Shown one piece after another: positions 19,649 to 29,057 of a stretch of DNA of 64,000 nt (positions within the stretch are counted from its first letter, which is position 1; every line of letters starts with the position of its first letter). A program made the translations under genes and the position numbers. Under the pieces are notes generated by a model. It worked only from the letters and a program-made list of their open reading frames with translations. It made no database searches and had not been told where the DNA came from. The stretch spans positions 1 to 64,000 of the forward strand of contig CANPGM010000015.1 of the NCBI GenBank assembly GCA_947573605.1, in the 5' to 3' direction. Origin of the DNA: an uncultured Roseburia sp. (GTDB lineage Bacteria > Bacillota > Clostridia > Lachnospirales > Lachnospiraceae).

Positions 19649-21105
19649 TCAATTCTGGCATTTATTGTAATAATATCGTTTCCTTCGATTACCGCCCGAA
19701 CGCGCTCCAAAATATACAGCGGACGAAACGGTTTTACGATATAGTCGGCAGCATGTACGGCCAGACACTGCTCGATTGTATCACGATCCGACAGCTCCGT
19801 CAGGAAAATTACAGGGATAGACATGTCGTATTTTTCCTGTATCTGCTTTATCGTATCGATTCCATTCGTCCCGTCGAGCAGAACGCTCATCAAAATCAGG
19901 GCAGGGCGTTCATTGTCGGCCAGATAGTCAAGCGCTTCCGTATTGTCCTTCGCCATTACGACATGGTAGTCCCGCTCAAGCGCACCTCTTACAAGCTGTA
20001 AGTTCATAATATCATTATCAACGGCAAGCACGGTTCTTCTGCCGTCTTCTTCCTCGGAAGAAAGCGCCGCCATCTCATTGCTGTAATCCGTTTCGACCGT
20101 ACTTGTCGGGTTAATCGTCACGTTCAGATTCTTCGTAACATCTCCCAAATCGATGATGTCCCCCGTTCTTAAACGTATTCTGGGTCTTGTCGGATTACTT
20201 GTATTTTCAAATACAATCCCTTCTCTTCCGTCCGAAAGCGTAATTGTCGTTCCCTTCGGATAAATCGGCACACACTTCAGAAAAGAGTTTACCACCTTCT
20301 CGTTAAACAGAATATGGCAGCCGCCCATCAGATATTCAATCGCCTCCGACGGCGTATATGGGTCTTTATACGGGCGCTTGGAAACAAGGGCGTCATAAAC
20401 GTCTGCCACATGGATGATTTTTGCATAAATATTCGTTTCCTCTCCCTTAAGCCCTTCCGGATAGCCGCTGCCGTCTTCATTTTCATGATGAAACAGGATT
20501 CCTGACATGGAATCTTCCGGTACCTGCGCCCGATCCTTTAAAAGCATAACCGAAAGTCTCGGATGTTCCTTTACGATTTTAAATTCCTCTTTGGTAAATC
20601 TTCCCGGCTTATTTAAAATCCTCGGTGCAATCATGATCTTTCCCAGATCATGAAAAATTGCGGCCGTACAGAGCTCGTTTAAATGCTGTCTGTTTAAATT
20701 CATTCCCATACCGATTACCGTCGATAAAACCGCTACATTTACGGAATGACGATATGTATAATCGTCAAACGTACGCAAGTCCACCATATCCAGCGATACC
20801 GTACCGTTCGCAAGGATCTGACTGACAATATCCTTCGCCGCCTCCAGCGACGCGTCAATATCGTTTCTGCGAAGCGCCTCCACGCTGCGGTTTCTCAGTT
20901 CGACACTGATCGTTTCTTCAACTTCTATTCCTTCGGAATATTCGTCTTCTATGTAAAACCCGGTATAACCGCGTTCCCTGAGCTTATAAATATACTCTTC
21001 CGTCAGCGTATTCCCTTTTGCAAGAAGCATTCTTCCAAATGAATCATATACGCCCTTTGCCAGCACCATTCCCTGCCCGGCCTCTTTTATTAATATATAT
21101 CTCAT
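19645..21105 (-). CDS. HD-GYP cyclic-di-GMP phosphodiesterase with C-terminal receiver
   Basis: A 486-residue cytosolic signalling protein. An N-terminal ~100-residue domain is followed by an HD-GYP domain (about 115-290) with HDLGK and HHENEDGSGYP, the full metal and GYP motifs, so cyclic-di-GMP hydrolysis is expected. The C-terminal receiver (about 362-480) keeps the VDND acidic pair and VKPF lysine, but the phosphoacceptor position reads LILMSVLLDG, with Ser in place of the usual Asp. It probably cannot be phosphorylated normally. A receiver at the C-terminus is also the reverse of the usual order. Confidence 0.9.
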   Translation of the reverse strand: MRYILIKEAGQGMVLAKGVYDSFGRMLLAKGNTLTEEYIYKLRERGYTGFYIEDEYSEGIEVEETISVELRNRSVEALRRNDIDASLEAAKDIVSQILANGTVSLDMVDLRTFDDYTYRHSVNVAVLSTVIGMGMNLNRQHLNELCTAAIFHDLGKIMIAPRILNKPGRFTKEEFKIVKEHPRLSVMLLKDRAQVPEDSMSGILFHHENEDGSGYPEGLKGEETNIYAKIIHVADVYDALVSKRPYKDPYTPSEAIEYLMGGCHILFNEKVVNSFLKCVPIYPKGTTITLSDGREGIVFENTSNPTRPRIRLRTGDIIDLGDVTKNLNVTINPTSTVETDYSNEMAALSSEEEDGRRTVLAVDNDIMNLQLVRGALERDYHVVMAKDNTEALDYLADNERPALILMSVLLDGTNGIDTIKQIQEKYDMSIPVIFLTELSDRDTIEQCLAVHAADYIVKPFRPLYILERVRAVIEGNDIITINARID

Positions 21106-21240
21106 GCACTGTCCTCACCTGAAAAACAATATAAAAAATTATACCATATTTATTTTCGGGAAAAAAGATGGAAATCATTACAGAATCGTGATAAACTTTT
21201 AATTAGTAAGCAGCCTGCTGTCTTACACGGGGGATAAAAT

Positions 21241-23163
21241 ATGAAAAAAATAGCATTGATTATGGAGAGCTGGAAGCGCTATTTTACATTTGCGTGGCCC
21301 GCCGGAATTTTACAGAGAATACACGAAACAAATGAAGACGTTAATCTCTATATTTTCAACAGTTCGGACGGCTGGACCAGAGACGACGATTATAAAATCG
21401 GAGAATACAACATTTTCCGCCTTCCGAACCTGAAGGACTTCGACGGCGTTATTCTGGACTTAAATAACATCGGTTCCCGCTCCGTTCATAACGAGGTCAT
21501 ACAAACCGCCAGAGACTCCGGCGTCCCTGTGATATCGATTGCAAATGAAATTGACGGTTTCTACTATGTCGGTATTAATAACTACAAAGCTATGACAACG
21601 ATGATTGTCCACCTTCATAAAGAGCATCATTGCAGGGACTTCTGGTTTATTATGGGTCCTTCCGATAATTTTGAAAGCAGCAGCCGCACTGCCGCAATGA
21701 AAGATTACATGGATCGTCATGATATTCCTTATTCGGACGACAATTTTTACTTTGAAAGCTTTGAATATCAAACAGGAGTCAACGGATTCGAAGCGCTGCT
21801 TAAACTCCACGGCAAACTTCCCGATGCAGTTATCTGCTGCAACGACAATATTGCCGTCGGCGTCTGCGAAGCCGCAGAAGCGCACAATTATATGGTGCCA
21901 GGCGACTTTCTGGTAACCGGCTTTGATAACTTTGACAAAGCAAGTTATTATATGCCGAGCATTTCGACCATCGGTCATATCAGGGAAGAGGCCGGTTATC
22001 TGTGCGCCGATACTTTTCTGCGGCTATGGGCAGGAGAAACCGTACCCCGCTATCTCTATACAAAAACGGAAGCGATTTTTCAGGAAAGCTGCGGCTGCAA
22101 AAACCCGGTTGCTTTAGATGCGCGCAGACATTTAAAAGGCCAGATTATGTATGGTATTGAGACAAACGAGTTTGACGAGGATGTCCTCTCCCTGGATTAT
22201 GAGCTGATGAAATGCAATTCCGTTGCAGATATGATCAAATGCATTCCGCAATGTATTCCTTCTATGAAATGCGACGCAATGTATCTCGTATTAGACCGGC
22301 ACATGAATAGTTTTACAGAACAGTCGGATTTTAACCGGCATACGGACTTTATGAGCGACGAAGCATATCATATGGTCGGATATCCTGAAAAAATGATGAT
22401 TCGCTTTGCCTATGAAAACGGTCATACAACAGAACTTACCGATACGGAAATCGAAAATATCTTCCCTACTTTCGATTACCCGGAAGGAGGAAAGGACTTT
22501 CTTTTTCTTCCGCTTCACTTCCGCAGCAGAACGGTCGGATATTTCGTTATTCGAAACGCCGTCTATCTGATGGAAAAACAATATCTGTTCCAGGTAATGA
22601 AAGCGCTGACTACCGCTATGGAAAACCTGCATAAAAAGGAAATGCTCGAATATATGAACCATATTCTTTCCCGACTTTCCATCAGAGACGCCCTTACCGG
22701 ACTTTACAACAGACTCGGACATCAGAAGCTTTCCGAAGACTTTATCCGAAAAATGCATACAAAAAACTGCCCGGTTCTGATCCTCTTTATTGATTTGGAC
22801 CGTCTTAAATATATCAATGATAATTTTGGTCATGCCTGCGGGGACTTTGCCATAACCGCCGTCTCGGACGCTATTGTAAGATGCAGCTCCGTTGATTCCA
22901 TACCCGCGAGAACCGGCGGCGACGAATTTATCCTTGTTACGGAAGCTCCCGCACAAGAGGAAATAAACGCAATGATCCTTGCAATTCGAAACGATATCCA
23001 TGATAGCGGCGTACGGTCGGATTTTCCGGCCGAACTAAGCGTCAGCGTAGGCGTCGCCGTCACAGACCCGGCGTCGCCAAAAACACTTGACGAATATGTA
23101 AAAGAAGCGGACTCCATGATGTACGAAGAAAAGCTTTTAAAGAAAGTAAACCGCAAAAATTAA
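21241..23163 (+). CDS. Binding-protein-like sensor fused to GGDEF diguanylate cyclase
   Basis: A 640-residue protein. Residues 1-290 have a LacI-type periplasmic-binding fold (VPVISIANEID, AVICCNDNIAVGVCEAA, VTGFDN) but neither a DNA-binding helix-turn-helix nor a signal peptide, so the sensor is cytosolic. A linker (about 290-470) resembling a GAF-like domain follows. The GGDEF domain (about 475-640) carries intact RTGGDEF and should make cyclic-di-GMP. The RxxD inhibitory site is not recognisable (SSVD at that position). Ligand unknown. It is divergent from the HD-GYP gene, so a cyclase and a phosphodiesterase share one intergenic region. Confidence 0.88.
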   Translation: MKKIALIMESWKRYFTFAWPAGILQRIHETNEDVNLYIFNSSDGWTRDDDYKIGEYNIFRLPNLKDFDGVILDLNNIGSRSVHNEVIQTARDSGVPVISIANEIDGFYYVGINNYKAMTTMIVHLHKEHHCRDFWFIMGPSDNFESSSRTAAMKDYMDRHDIPYSDDNFYFESFEYQTGVNGFEALLKLHGKLPDAVICCNDNIAVGVCEAAEAHNYMVPGDFLVTGFDNFDKASYYMPSISTIGHIREEAGYLCADTFLRLWAGETVPRYLYTKTEAIFQESCGCKNPVALDARRHLKGQIMYGIETNEFDEDVLSLDYELMKCNSVADMIKCIPQCIPSMKCDAMYLVLDRHMNSFTEQSDFNRHTDFMSDEAYHMVGYPEKMMIRFAYENGHTTELTDTEIENIFPTFDYPEGGKDFLFLPLHFRSRTVGYFVIRNAVYLMEKQYLFQVMKALTTAMENLHKKEMLEYMNHILSRLSIRDALTGLYNRLGHQKLSEDFIRKMHTKNCPVLILFIDLDRLKYINDNFGHACGDFAITAVSDAIVRCSSVDSIPARTGGDEFILVTEAPAQEEINAMILAIRNDIHDSGVRSDFPAELSVSVGVAVTDPASPKTLDEYVKEADSMMYEEKLLKKVNRKN

Positions 23164-23164
23164 A

Positions 23165-23202
23165 AAATAACGGGACTGTCTTTGACAATCCCGCTATTTT
23201 TT
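23165..23202. terminator. Bidirectional terminator
   Basis: AAATAACGGGA and TCCCGCTATTTTTT form a hairpin with A- and T-runs on either side. It lies between the convergent GGDEF and hydrolase genes. Confidence 0.8.
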
Positions 23203-23728
23203 ATTCGTCCAATATCTCAATCTGGCACATCCGCATTGTTGCAAGCGCCGCTTCATGACTTTCCGGCGTCACTCCGGCGCAGCAGGAAGCAGCCACTCTC
23301 ACCGGCGTTTCCGGAAGGAATGCCTTAATTAACAGAGCATTGGAAACGACACAGATGTCGGTGCAAAGACCAAGCAGCGTTATCTCCGTTTCCTCTGCAG
23401 CCGCTATTTTAGAAAGCTCTTCCGCCAGCCGGACCGAGCCGAACGTCGGCTTATCAATGATAACGGCGTCCTTTATTGCCGCCGCAATCTTCTCGTTTAT
23501 CTCCCATCCGGGCGTACCCTCTACGCAGTGAACAACCGGAAGCTTTTTTCCCTCCTGCGTATTTAAATAATTTTCCTGATGCGTATCCCTGGTTGCAAAA
23601 ATATCCCGCGCTTCATACGATTCGATTACTTTTACCGCCCGGTCCACTATGGACTTTGCCTCTTTCGTTCCAAGCGCGCCGTCGATAAAATCCTTCTGCA
23701 TATCCACCACAACCAATATCTTTCTCAT
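23201..23728 (-). CDS. Nicotinamidase-like cysteine hydrolase
   Basis: Isochorismatase-fold amidohydrolase of 175 residues. The catalytic triad is visible: Asp9 in VVVDMQKDF, Lys in IDKPTFGS, and Cys in TDICVVSNAL. RDTH and HCVEGTPGWEI match nicotinamidases. The probable reaction is nicotinamide to nicotinate for NAD salvage. Neighbouring ECF transporter genes could supply a pyridine precursor, but this is inference. Confidence 0.8.
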   Translation of the reverse strand: MRKILVVVDMQKDFIDGALGTKEAKSIVDRAVKVIESYEARDIFATRDTHQENYLNTQEGKKLPVVHCVEGTPGWEINEKIAAAIKDAVIIDKPTFGSVRLAEELSKIAAAEETEITLLGLCTDICVVSNALLIKAFLPETPVRVAASCCAGVTPESHEAALATMRMCQIEILDE

Positions 23729-23780
23729 CTAACCCATACCTGCCTTTTCGTAAAAATTTTTCTCAGGCAAAACGAAACGC

Positions 23781-25439
23781 CTATACGGAAAAATACATTC
23801 CGCAAAAACCCAGCTCCCGGAATAGTCCCGTTACATAAGGCTGCTCAATGCGCGCCTCCTTTAAAACGTCTTCCTGGGCGAATACCGCTTCCTTTGTCCC
23901 GTCCGCCAGCACCGTTCCATGCGCCATCACAATGACGCGTTCAAAGCATTCCGCGACAAAATCCATATCATGAAGGATGGCAATAACGGACCTGCCCTGT
24001 TTTTCCATACTTCGTATGACGTTCTTTATCGTTTGCTTCCCATACATATCCTGCGCAATCGTCGGTTCATCCAAAATCAATACCTGCGTCTCCATTGCCA
24101 GAACCGATGCAATTGCAACCAGCTTTCGTTCGGAAAGTTCCAAATCATATGGATTTTTATCTGCCAGCTCAAGCAGCCCTACCATATCCAGCGCTTCTTT
24201 CGCTTTTTTCTCCGCCGCCGCTTTGTCCATTCCGATATTAAGCGGTCCGAACATCACTTCATCCATGACATGATATTTAAAAATCTGGTCGTCCGGGTTC
24301 TGGAATACATATCCGATTTCTCCCGCCAGCATGGCTACCGTCTTATCCCCGATATCCGCCCCGCGGTATCGTACCGTACCGCTTACCGGCTTTAAGAGTC
24401 CCTTTAATATCTTTACAAGTGTAGTCTTTCCGGCTCCGTTCTGTCCCACAATTGCGGTCGGCCGTGCATCGACAGTCAGATTCAATTCCTTTATTACCGG
24501 CTTCCCGGCCAAATAATGAAAGTTCAGCCGGCTGATTTCAAATACGGGCTCCGTACCCGCCGTATGCTCCTGCAACATGCCGCCCCGATCTTGCTCCTCC
24601 TTCGGAAACCGGTCGCGAAGCAACAATGTTTCCGCAAGCGATACCGGATACAGGCCGTTTTCCTTTTGTACTTCGAATTTCCGACAGATTTCAGTATATA
24701 TGGGAGCCTTTATGCCGTAATCGTTTAAGTCTTCTCTCGAAAAGATCCTCTCCGGCGTATCAAACGCAATCTGCTTTCCCTCATGCAGCAAAAGCAGCCG
24801 ATCACAATACTGGGCCAGCTTCTCCATTTTCTGTTCTACCATGATAATTGTAATGCCCGATTTCGCCAGCTTTAAAACAGCGCGAAAGACTTCTTCACTT
24901 CCTGCCGGATCAAGCTGTGAAGTCGGCTCGTCAAGCAAAATCACATCCGGCTCCATCGCCAGAATACCTGCCAGTGCAACACGCTGCATCTGTCCGCCGG
25001 ATAAATCAAACGGGTTGCAATCCCCGTATGCATCGATATCCAGCATTTTCATTACATTTGTAACTCGCCTGATCATTTCCTCTTTCGGGACACCGAAATT
25101 CTGCAGACCGAACGCAATTTCCTCAAATACCGTATCCTTTGCGCCGGAAAGCTGGTTAAACGGGTTCTGAAAGACAAGTCCCGCTTTACGGCAGAGCTCC
25201 GATATCGGCGTTTTCGCGGCTTCCAGGCCGTCTATCCATACCTTCCCGCCGTAAGCGCCTTTATAAAATCCGGGCACAAGTCCCGCAAACGCCTGACAAA
25301 GCGTACTCTTTCCGGCGCCGTTTGCACCGACTACGCCGACAAAGCTCCCCTTTTCGATTTCCAGACTGATATCGTCAAGCGCAAGTCTGTCCGCTCCCGG
25401 ATAACGGTATTTCAGATTTTCTACTTTAATATAAGACAT
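23781..25439 (-). CDS. ECF transporter double ATPase (EcfA-EcfA')
   Basis: Two ABC ATPase domains in one 552-residue chain, the energising unit of an energy-coupling-factor vitamin transporter. Walker A is GANGAGKST in the first half and GQNGAGKTT in the second; both have LDEPT. The first signature is LSGGQMQR. The second is degenerate, LSERKLVA, so the two sites are not equivalent. It overlaps the ecfT start by 14 bases. It may serve several S components, including ThiT at 10.4 kb. Confidence 0.92.
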   Translation of the reverse strand: MSYIKVENLKYRYPGADRLALDDISLEIEKGSFVGVVGANGAGKSTLCQAFAGLVPGFYKGAYGGKVWIDGLEAAKTPISELCRKAGLVFQNPFNQLSGAKDTVFEEIAFGLQNFGVPKEEMIRRVTNVMKMLDIDAYGDCNPFDLSGGQMQRVALAGILAMEPDVILLDEPTSQLDPAGSEEVFRAVLKLAKSGITIIMVEQKMEKLAQYCDRLLLLHEGKQIAFDTPERIFSREDLNDYGIKAPIYTEICRKFEVQKENGLYPVSLAETLLLRDRFPKEEQDRGGMLQEHTAGTEPVFEISRLNFHYLAGKPVIKELNLTVDARPTAIVGQNGAGKTTLVKILKGLLKPVSGTVRYRGADIGDKTVAMLAGEIGYVFQNPDDQIFKYHVMDEVMFGPLNIGMDKAAAEKKAKEALDMVGLLELADKNPYDLELSERKLVAIASVLAMETQVLILDEPTIAQDMYGKQTIKNVIRSMEKQGRSVIAILHDMDFVAECFERVIVMAHGTVLADGTKEAVFAQEDVLKEARIEQPYVTGLFRELGFCGMYFSV

Positions 25440-26205
25440 ACGCAGCGACTCTCCATACTATCGCCCCCGCAATTGCCGCCGTCATAACGATACACAACGC
25501 GCGGTCGGAAGCCTTCATTTTATCTTCCCGCAGATAAGTTCTTTTCTGTTTTGCCTCAAACCCTCTGATTTCCAGAGCAAGCGCCCTCTCCCTCGTGTTA
25601 ATTAACGAACTCATTACAACGGGAGAAATCAGGGGAAGAAACGACTTAGCCCTTGTAATCAGACTGCCTTCCGTCTCCATCCCACGGCTTCTCTGTGCGT
25701 CCAGAATCGTATTCATCGTTTGGCTCATCTGCGGAATAATCTGAAACACGGAACTTACAATATACCCGAATTTCGGCGAAAAGCCGATCCGTTCCAAATC
25801 CTCCACCAGCTCCGCCGGCTTTGTCGTCAGTACAAACACTGCAAACGCCAACAGCATGTTTAAAATATTCAATCCGATTTTCGCCGCATACACAATCCCT
25901 TCTCTGTAAAATCGAAGAGGACCCACAGAAAACAGAGGTGTTACATTTCCGTCATGAAACAGGCCGTGTATCAGAAATATCGTAATCAGAATCGTAAAAG
26001 AAAACGCAATCAGCGGAAAAACCTTTCTTACGATTTTTCCACTGATTAACAGTGCAAAACTGATTCCGATAAACAGACAAAACGTCCGCATACGCCCGGA
26101 AATCAGGGAAATACTGATCGCCGCGGCTATGTACAAAAACTTGGTAAACGGATGCATCCTGGTCAGGAAGGTATCTTTATTTACATAGAGACTGATACTC
26201 TTCAT
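25426..26205 (-). CDS. ecfT: ECF transporter transmembrane subunit EcfT
   Basis: A 259-residue membrane protein with about five to six hydrophobic segments and the two ARG-type coupling motifs near the C-terminal cytoplasmic helices (AQRSRGMETEG and ALEIRGFEA). These bind the ATPases. It lies between the S component and the ATPase gene, forming a complete transporter operon. Confidence 0.93.
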   Translation of the reverse strand: MKSISLYVNKDTFLTRMHPFTKFLYIAAAISISLISGRMRTFCLFIGISFALLISGKIVRKVFPLIAFSFTILITIFLIHGLFHDGNVTPLFSVGPLRFYREGIVYAAKIGLNILNMLLAFAVFVLTTKPAELVEDLERIGFSPKFGYIVSSVFQIIPQMSQTMNTILDAQRSRGMETEGSLITRAKSFLPLISPVVMSSLINTRERALALEIRGFEAKQKRTYLREDKMKASDRALCIVMTAAIAGAIVWRVAAYVLY

Positions 26206-26223
26206 TCGAAACCTCCGGCAGAT

Positions 26224-26826
26224 TTAATCCAGACTTTCTATCTTTTCATTTCCTTCGTAAAGGGAAATCAATTTATTCGGAAGCCCCTTCACAATTGCAA
26301 ATACCACGATTAACGTAATGACCTTATCCGGAACGTCAACCACAACCTCATCCAGAAACGATCCGATCGCCACCGGCATACCCGCCGCCTGCGTAGCAGT
26401 AAATAATGCGTCTCCCCAGATATTTCCGGTTGTGCCGCCCCAGAAAATACAATTTAAAGGCGTGGAGATTGCAACCGCCGCCAGTCCTGCAACTACGGCC
26501 GTAAGCAGCGCGCCGCCAAACTTTTTCATCAGACCAAGCCGCGCCATAATACCGACCGCAAGCCCGATACCAAAGCTGGTAAGCGCATATATAAGCGTAA
26601 TGGAATCTCCCGTTGTGAATCCGTATATCAGATTATTTGCAGCGCCGCAGACAGCGCCGATAATGGGGCCGCCAAGCACGCCTCCGATACAGGTCCCGAT
26701 GGAATCCAGCCATAACGGCAGCTTTAAAAGCTGTGCAAACAGTTTGCCGAGATAATTGATTCCGATACATGCGGGAATCAAAACAAGGGTTGCCGCGTTA
26801 AACTTCGTGTAAAAAATCTTTTTCAT
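26224..26826 (-). CDS. ECF transporter S component, substrate unknown
   Basis: A 200-residue protein with five to six membrane helices, including ATLVLIPACIGINYLGKL and GGVLGGPIIGAVCGAANNLIYG. It is the first gene of the ecfS-ecfT-ecfAA' operon, 18 bases before ecfT, with GGAGGAG upstream. No riboswitch is visible in the 82 bases before it. The next gene downstream of the operon encodes a nicotinamidase-like enzyme, so a pyridine or nucleoside precursor is possible, but no ligand-binding motif can be named. Confidence 0.85.
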   Translation of the reverse strand: MKKIFYTKFNAATLVLIPACIGINYLGKLFAQLLKLPLWLDSIGTCIGGVLGGPIIGAVCGAANNLIYGFTTGDSITLIYALTSFGIGLAVGIMARLGLMKKFGGALLTAVVAGLAAVAISTPLNCIFWGGTTGNIWGDALFTATQAAGMPVAIGSFLDEVVVDVPDKVITLIVVFAIVKGLPNKLISLYEGNEKIESLD

Positions 26827-26908
26827 AAGCTCCTCCTGTAAAAACCTGTTTTCGCTGTTATTATTTCTCTTAACTTAGCACTTTACAGGTGTCTTGTCAA
26901 TGGCAATG

Positions 26909-27553
26909 TCAGTTCAGAAAAGACTTTATATCCTCCGGGGTAGCGGCAAAATTCTCTGCCCCATTCAGCGTTAACCGTTCTCTGTCACGGAATCCCCAGA
27001 GTACGGAAATACAGGGAATTCCCGCATTCGCTGCCGTAGCGACGTCCACTTCGGAATCTCCTACGTAGACGGCCTCCTCCTTATTTCTCCCAAGCTCCTT
27101 TAAAGCGGCAAGAACGGTGTCCGGAGCAGGTTTTCTTGCAATTCCTTCTCTCTCGCCGACCGCCGTTTCCACAAGGCCGTCGAAATAAATCCGGCTCAGC
27201 TCTTTGACGGCAAAATCCGGTTTGTTGGAAACGATCGCCAGCGCATACCCTCTTTCCTTCAGCCACTTAAGCAGCTCCGTCATTCCGTCGTAACTTTTTG
27301 TACAATCGTTGCAATGCGCCCCGTAATATTCATTAAATTTGCCAAGCGTCTCTTCAAAGAGCGGATTTTCTATACCGTCCGGCACCGCAAGTTCAAATAA
27401 CCGCCGGGCGCCGTTCCCTACAAACCTGCGAACCTCTTCCTTCGTCCTCGAAGGCATACCCATTTCGGTAAGCGCATAATTTACCGCGTTCGTTAAGTCG
27501 TCTAACGTATCCAGCAGCGTACCGTCCAAATCAAAGATAACCGTATTATACAT
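26909..27553 (-). CDS. HAD-superfamily phosphatase (Gph-like)
   Basis: A 214-residue phosphatase with the nucleophile motif DLDGTLLDT, the Thr/Ser motif IVSNKPD, and the acidic motif VGDSEVDVATAANAG. A helical cap lies between residues 15 and 90. It resembles phosphoglycolate phosphatases and PpaX-like enzymes. The exact substrate cannot be told. Confidence 0.88.
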   Translation of the reverse strand: MYNTVIFDLDGTLLDTLDDLTNAVNYALTEMGMPSRTKEEVRRFVGNGARRLFELAVPDGIENPLFEETLGKFNEYYGAHCNDCTKSYDGMTELLKWLKERGYALAIVSNKPDFAVKELSRIYFDGLVETAVGEREGIARKPAPDTVLAALKELGRNKEEAVYVGDSEVDVATAANAGIPCISVLWGFRDRERLTLNGAENFAATPEDIKSFLN

Positions 27554-27618
27554 GTTTCCTCTTCATCTCCCTCACATGATTCGCATTCTCCGGCATGAAA
27601 TAAATGTTCTTCACGCTG

Positions 27619-28647
27619 CTATTTCACACTGACTTCTCCGGCCAGCACCCGCTTATAGTCTTCGTAATTTTTTTTCAGAAGCGCCGGCGTATCCAGTCCG
27701 TACGGACACTTTGCCTTACACTTTCCGCACTCCAGACACGATTCTATTTTTTTCATTTTCTCCTGTACCTCCTGTGTCAGCTGCAATTCCGACGGCGAAC
27801 GGCGAAGCAGCAGCGACATTCTCGCACAGTTGTTGATTTCAATTCCAGCCGGGCACGGCATACAGTAACCGCAGCCGCGGCAAAATTCTCCCGAAAGCTC
27901 CGCCCTGTCCTGTTCAATTACTGCTGTAATCGCCTCCGTCATAACCGGCGGATTGTCAATATAAGAAATAAACTCTGCCAATTCCGCCTCCCTCTGCACG
28001 CCCCAGATCGGAAGCACATTCTCATATTGTGCCAGATACGCGTATGCGGCCGCAGAGTTTGTAATCAGTCCGCCGGATAAAGCCTTCATTGCAATAAAGC
28101 CCATCCCCGCCTTTTTACATTGTTCTGTCAAGGCAATATCCCGTTCCGAGGCAAGATAACAAAACGGAAACTGCAGCGTTTCATACAATCCGGAAGCAAC
28201 CGCCTCCTCCGCCACCGAAAGCCGATGATTCGTAATGCCGATATGACGGATTTTGCCCTGCTCCTTCGCCTCAATCATCGCCTCATATAACCCGGTTCCG
28301 TCTCCCGGCTTTGGGCAGAACGCCGGATTGTGAAACTGATAAAGATCAATATAATCCGTTTTCAAATTATGAAGGGACGTTTCCAGATCCTTCCAAAACC
28401 CCGCAGCATTTTCGGCTCCTGTTTTCGTTGCTATCACGACCTGGCCGCGCATTCCCTCAAACGCCTCTCCGAGTTTTTCCTCGCTGTCGGTATAAAACCG
28501 TGCGGTATCGAAAAACGTAATCCCCGCATGATATGCGCTCCTTGCCAGAGAAACTGCGTCGCTTTTATCAATCCGCTGAATCGGCAGCGCGCCGAAACCG
28601 TTTTTGTTCACTCGAATTCCTGTTCTTCCAAGCGTTACATATTCCAT
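27619..28647 (-). CDS. Aldo/keto reductase with C-terminal ferredoxin domain
   Basis: A 342-residue cytosolic oxidoreductase. The barrel domain (1-265) has the catalytic Asp/Tyr segment (FFDTARFYTDSEEK), the Lys in VIATKTG and the His in DLYQFHNP. The C-terminal part carries two iron-sulfur motifs, CRGCGYCMPCP and CLECGKCKAKCP. Such fusions are common in anaerobic clostridia. The electron donor and substrate are unknown. The gene is monocistronic. Confidence 0.93.
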   Translation of the reverse strand: MEYVTLGRTGIRVNKNGFGALPIQRIDKSDAVSLARSAYHAGITFFDTARFYTDSEEKLGEAFEGMRGQVVIATKTGAENAAGFWKDLETSLHNLKTDYIDLYQFHNPAFCPKPGDGTGLYEAMIEAKEQGKIRHIGITNHRLSVAEEAVASGLYETLQFPFCYLASERDIALTEQCKKAGMGFIAMKALSGGLITNSAAAYAYLAQYENVLPIWGVQREAELAEFISYIDNPPVMTEAITAVIEQDRAELSGEFCRGCGYCMPCPAGIEINNCARMSLLLRRSPSELQLTQEVQEKMKKIESCLECGKCKAKCPYGLDTPALLKKNYEDYKRVLAGEVSVK

Positions 28648-28818
28648 ATGATCCCTCCATCTTTTCCATACTTTGTCTTTTACTTTATCATTTTAATAAG
28701 GAAAATACAACTTTCTTTCCATGTCAAAAGCAGTCCGTTTGAAACAGTCGCTTCTTACACGGTTTTTATCTTTCCGCATAAAATACAGTAACCGACCGAG
28801 TTTTAGGAGTATTTTTTC

Positions 28819-28995
28819 ATGAACGCATGTCAAAACCTTTTTATGCTTTCCGGTATCGCCTGCCGCCTGTTTGAATGTTTAAGCGAAGAAGAATTTGAAA
28901 CGCTCGCGGCCGACCTGTCCGCGCTTGGGGAAATGATGGGGACGCTTCTGGCACACCAATGCAAACCGCAAAAAGAAACCGTGATTTTGACGTGA
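28819..28995 (+). CDS. Small protein, DUF6774-like
   Basis: A 58-residue protein starting MNACQNLFMLSGIACRLFECLSEEE and containing ADLSALGEMMGTLLA. This matches the pattern of small DUF6774-type proteins of clostridia (Cys near the N-terminus, LGE/LGD-x-L near the middle). TAGGAGT lies eight bases before the ATG. Function unknown. It precedes the ArsC-like gene by 62 bases. Confidence 0.75.
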   Translation: MNACQNLFMLSGIACRLFECLSEEEFETLAADLSALGEMMGTLLAHQCKPQKETVILT

Positions 28996-29057
28996 CAGCG
29001 TATGATTCCTATGATAAAATAAATCTGCAAAATATTTGCAGAAACGAGGAAAAAGAA

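Noticed and set aside
22291..23001. Minus-strand ORF over the GGDEF gene
   Set aside because: Antisense to the intact GGDEF domain.
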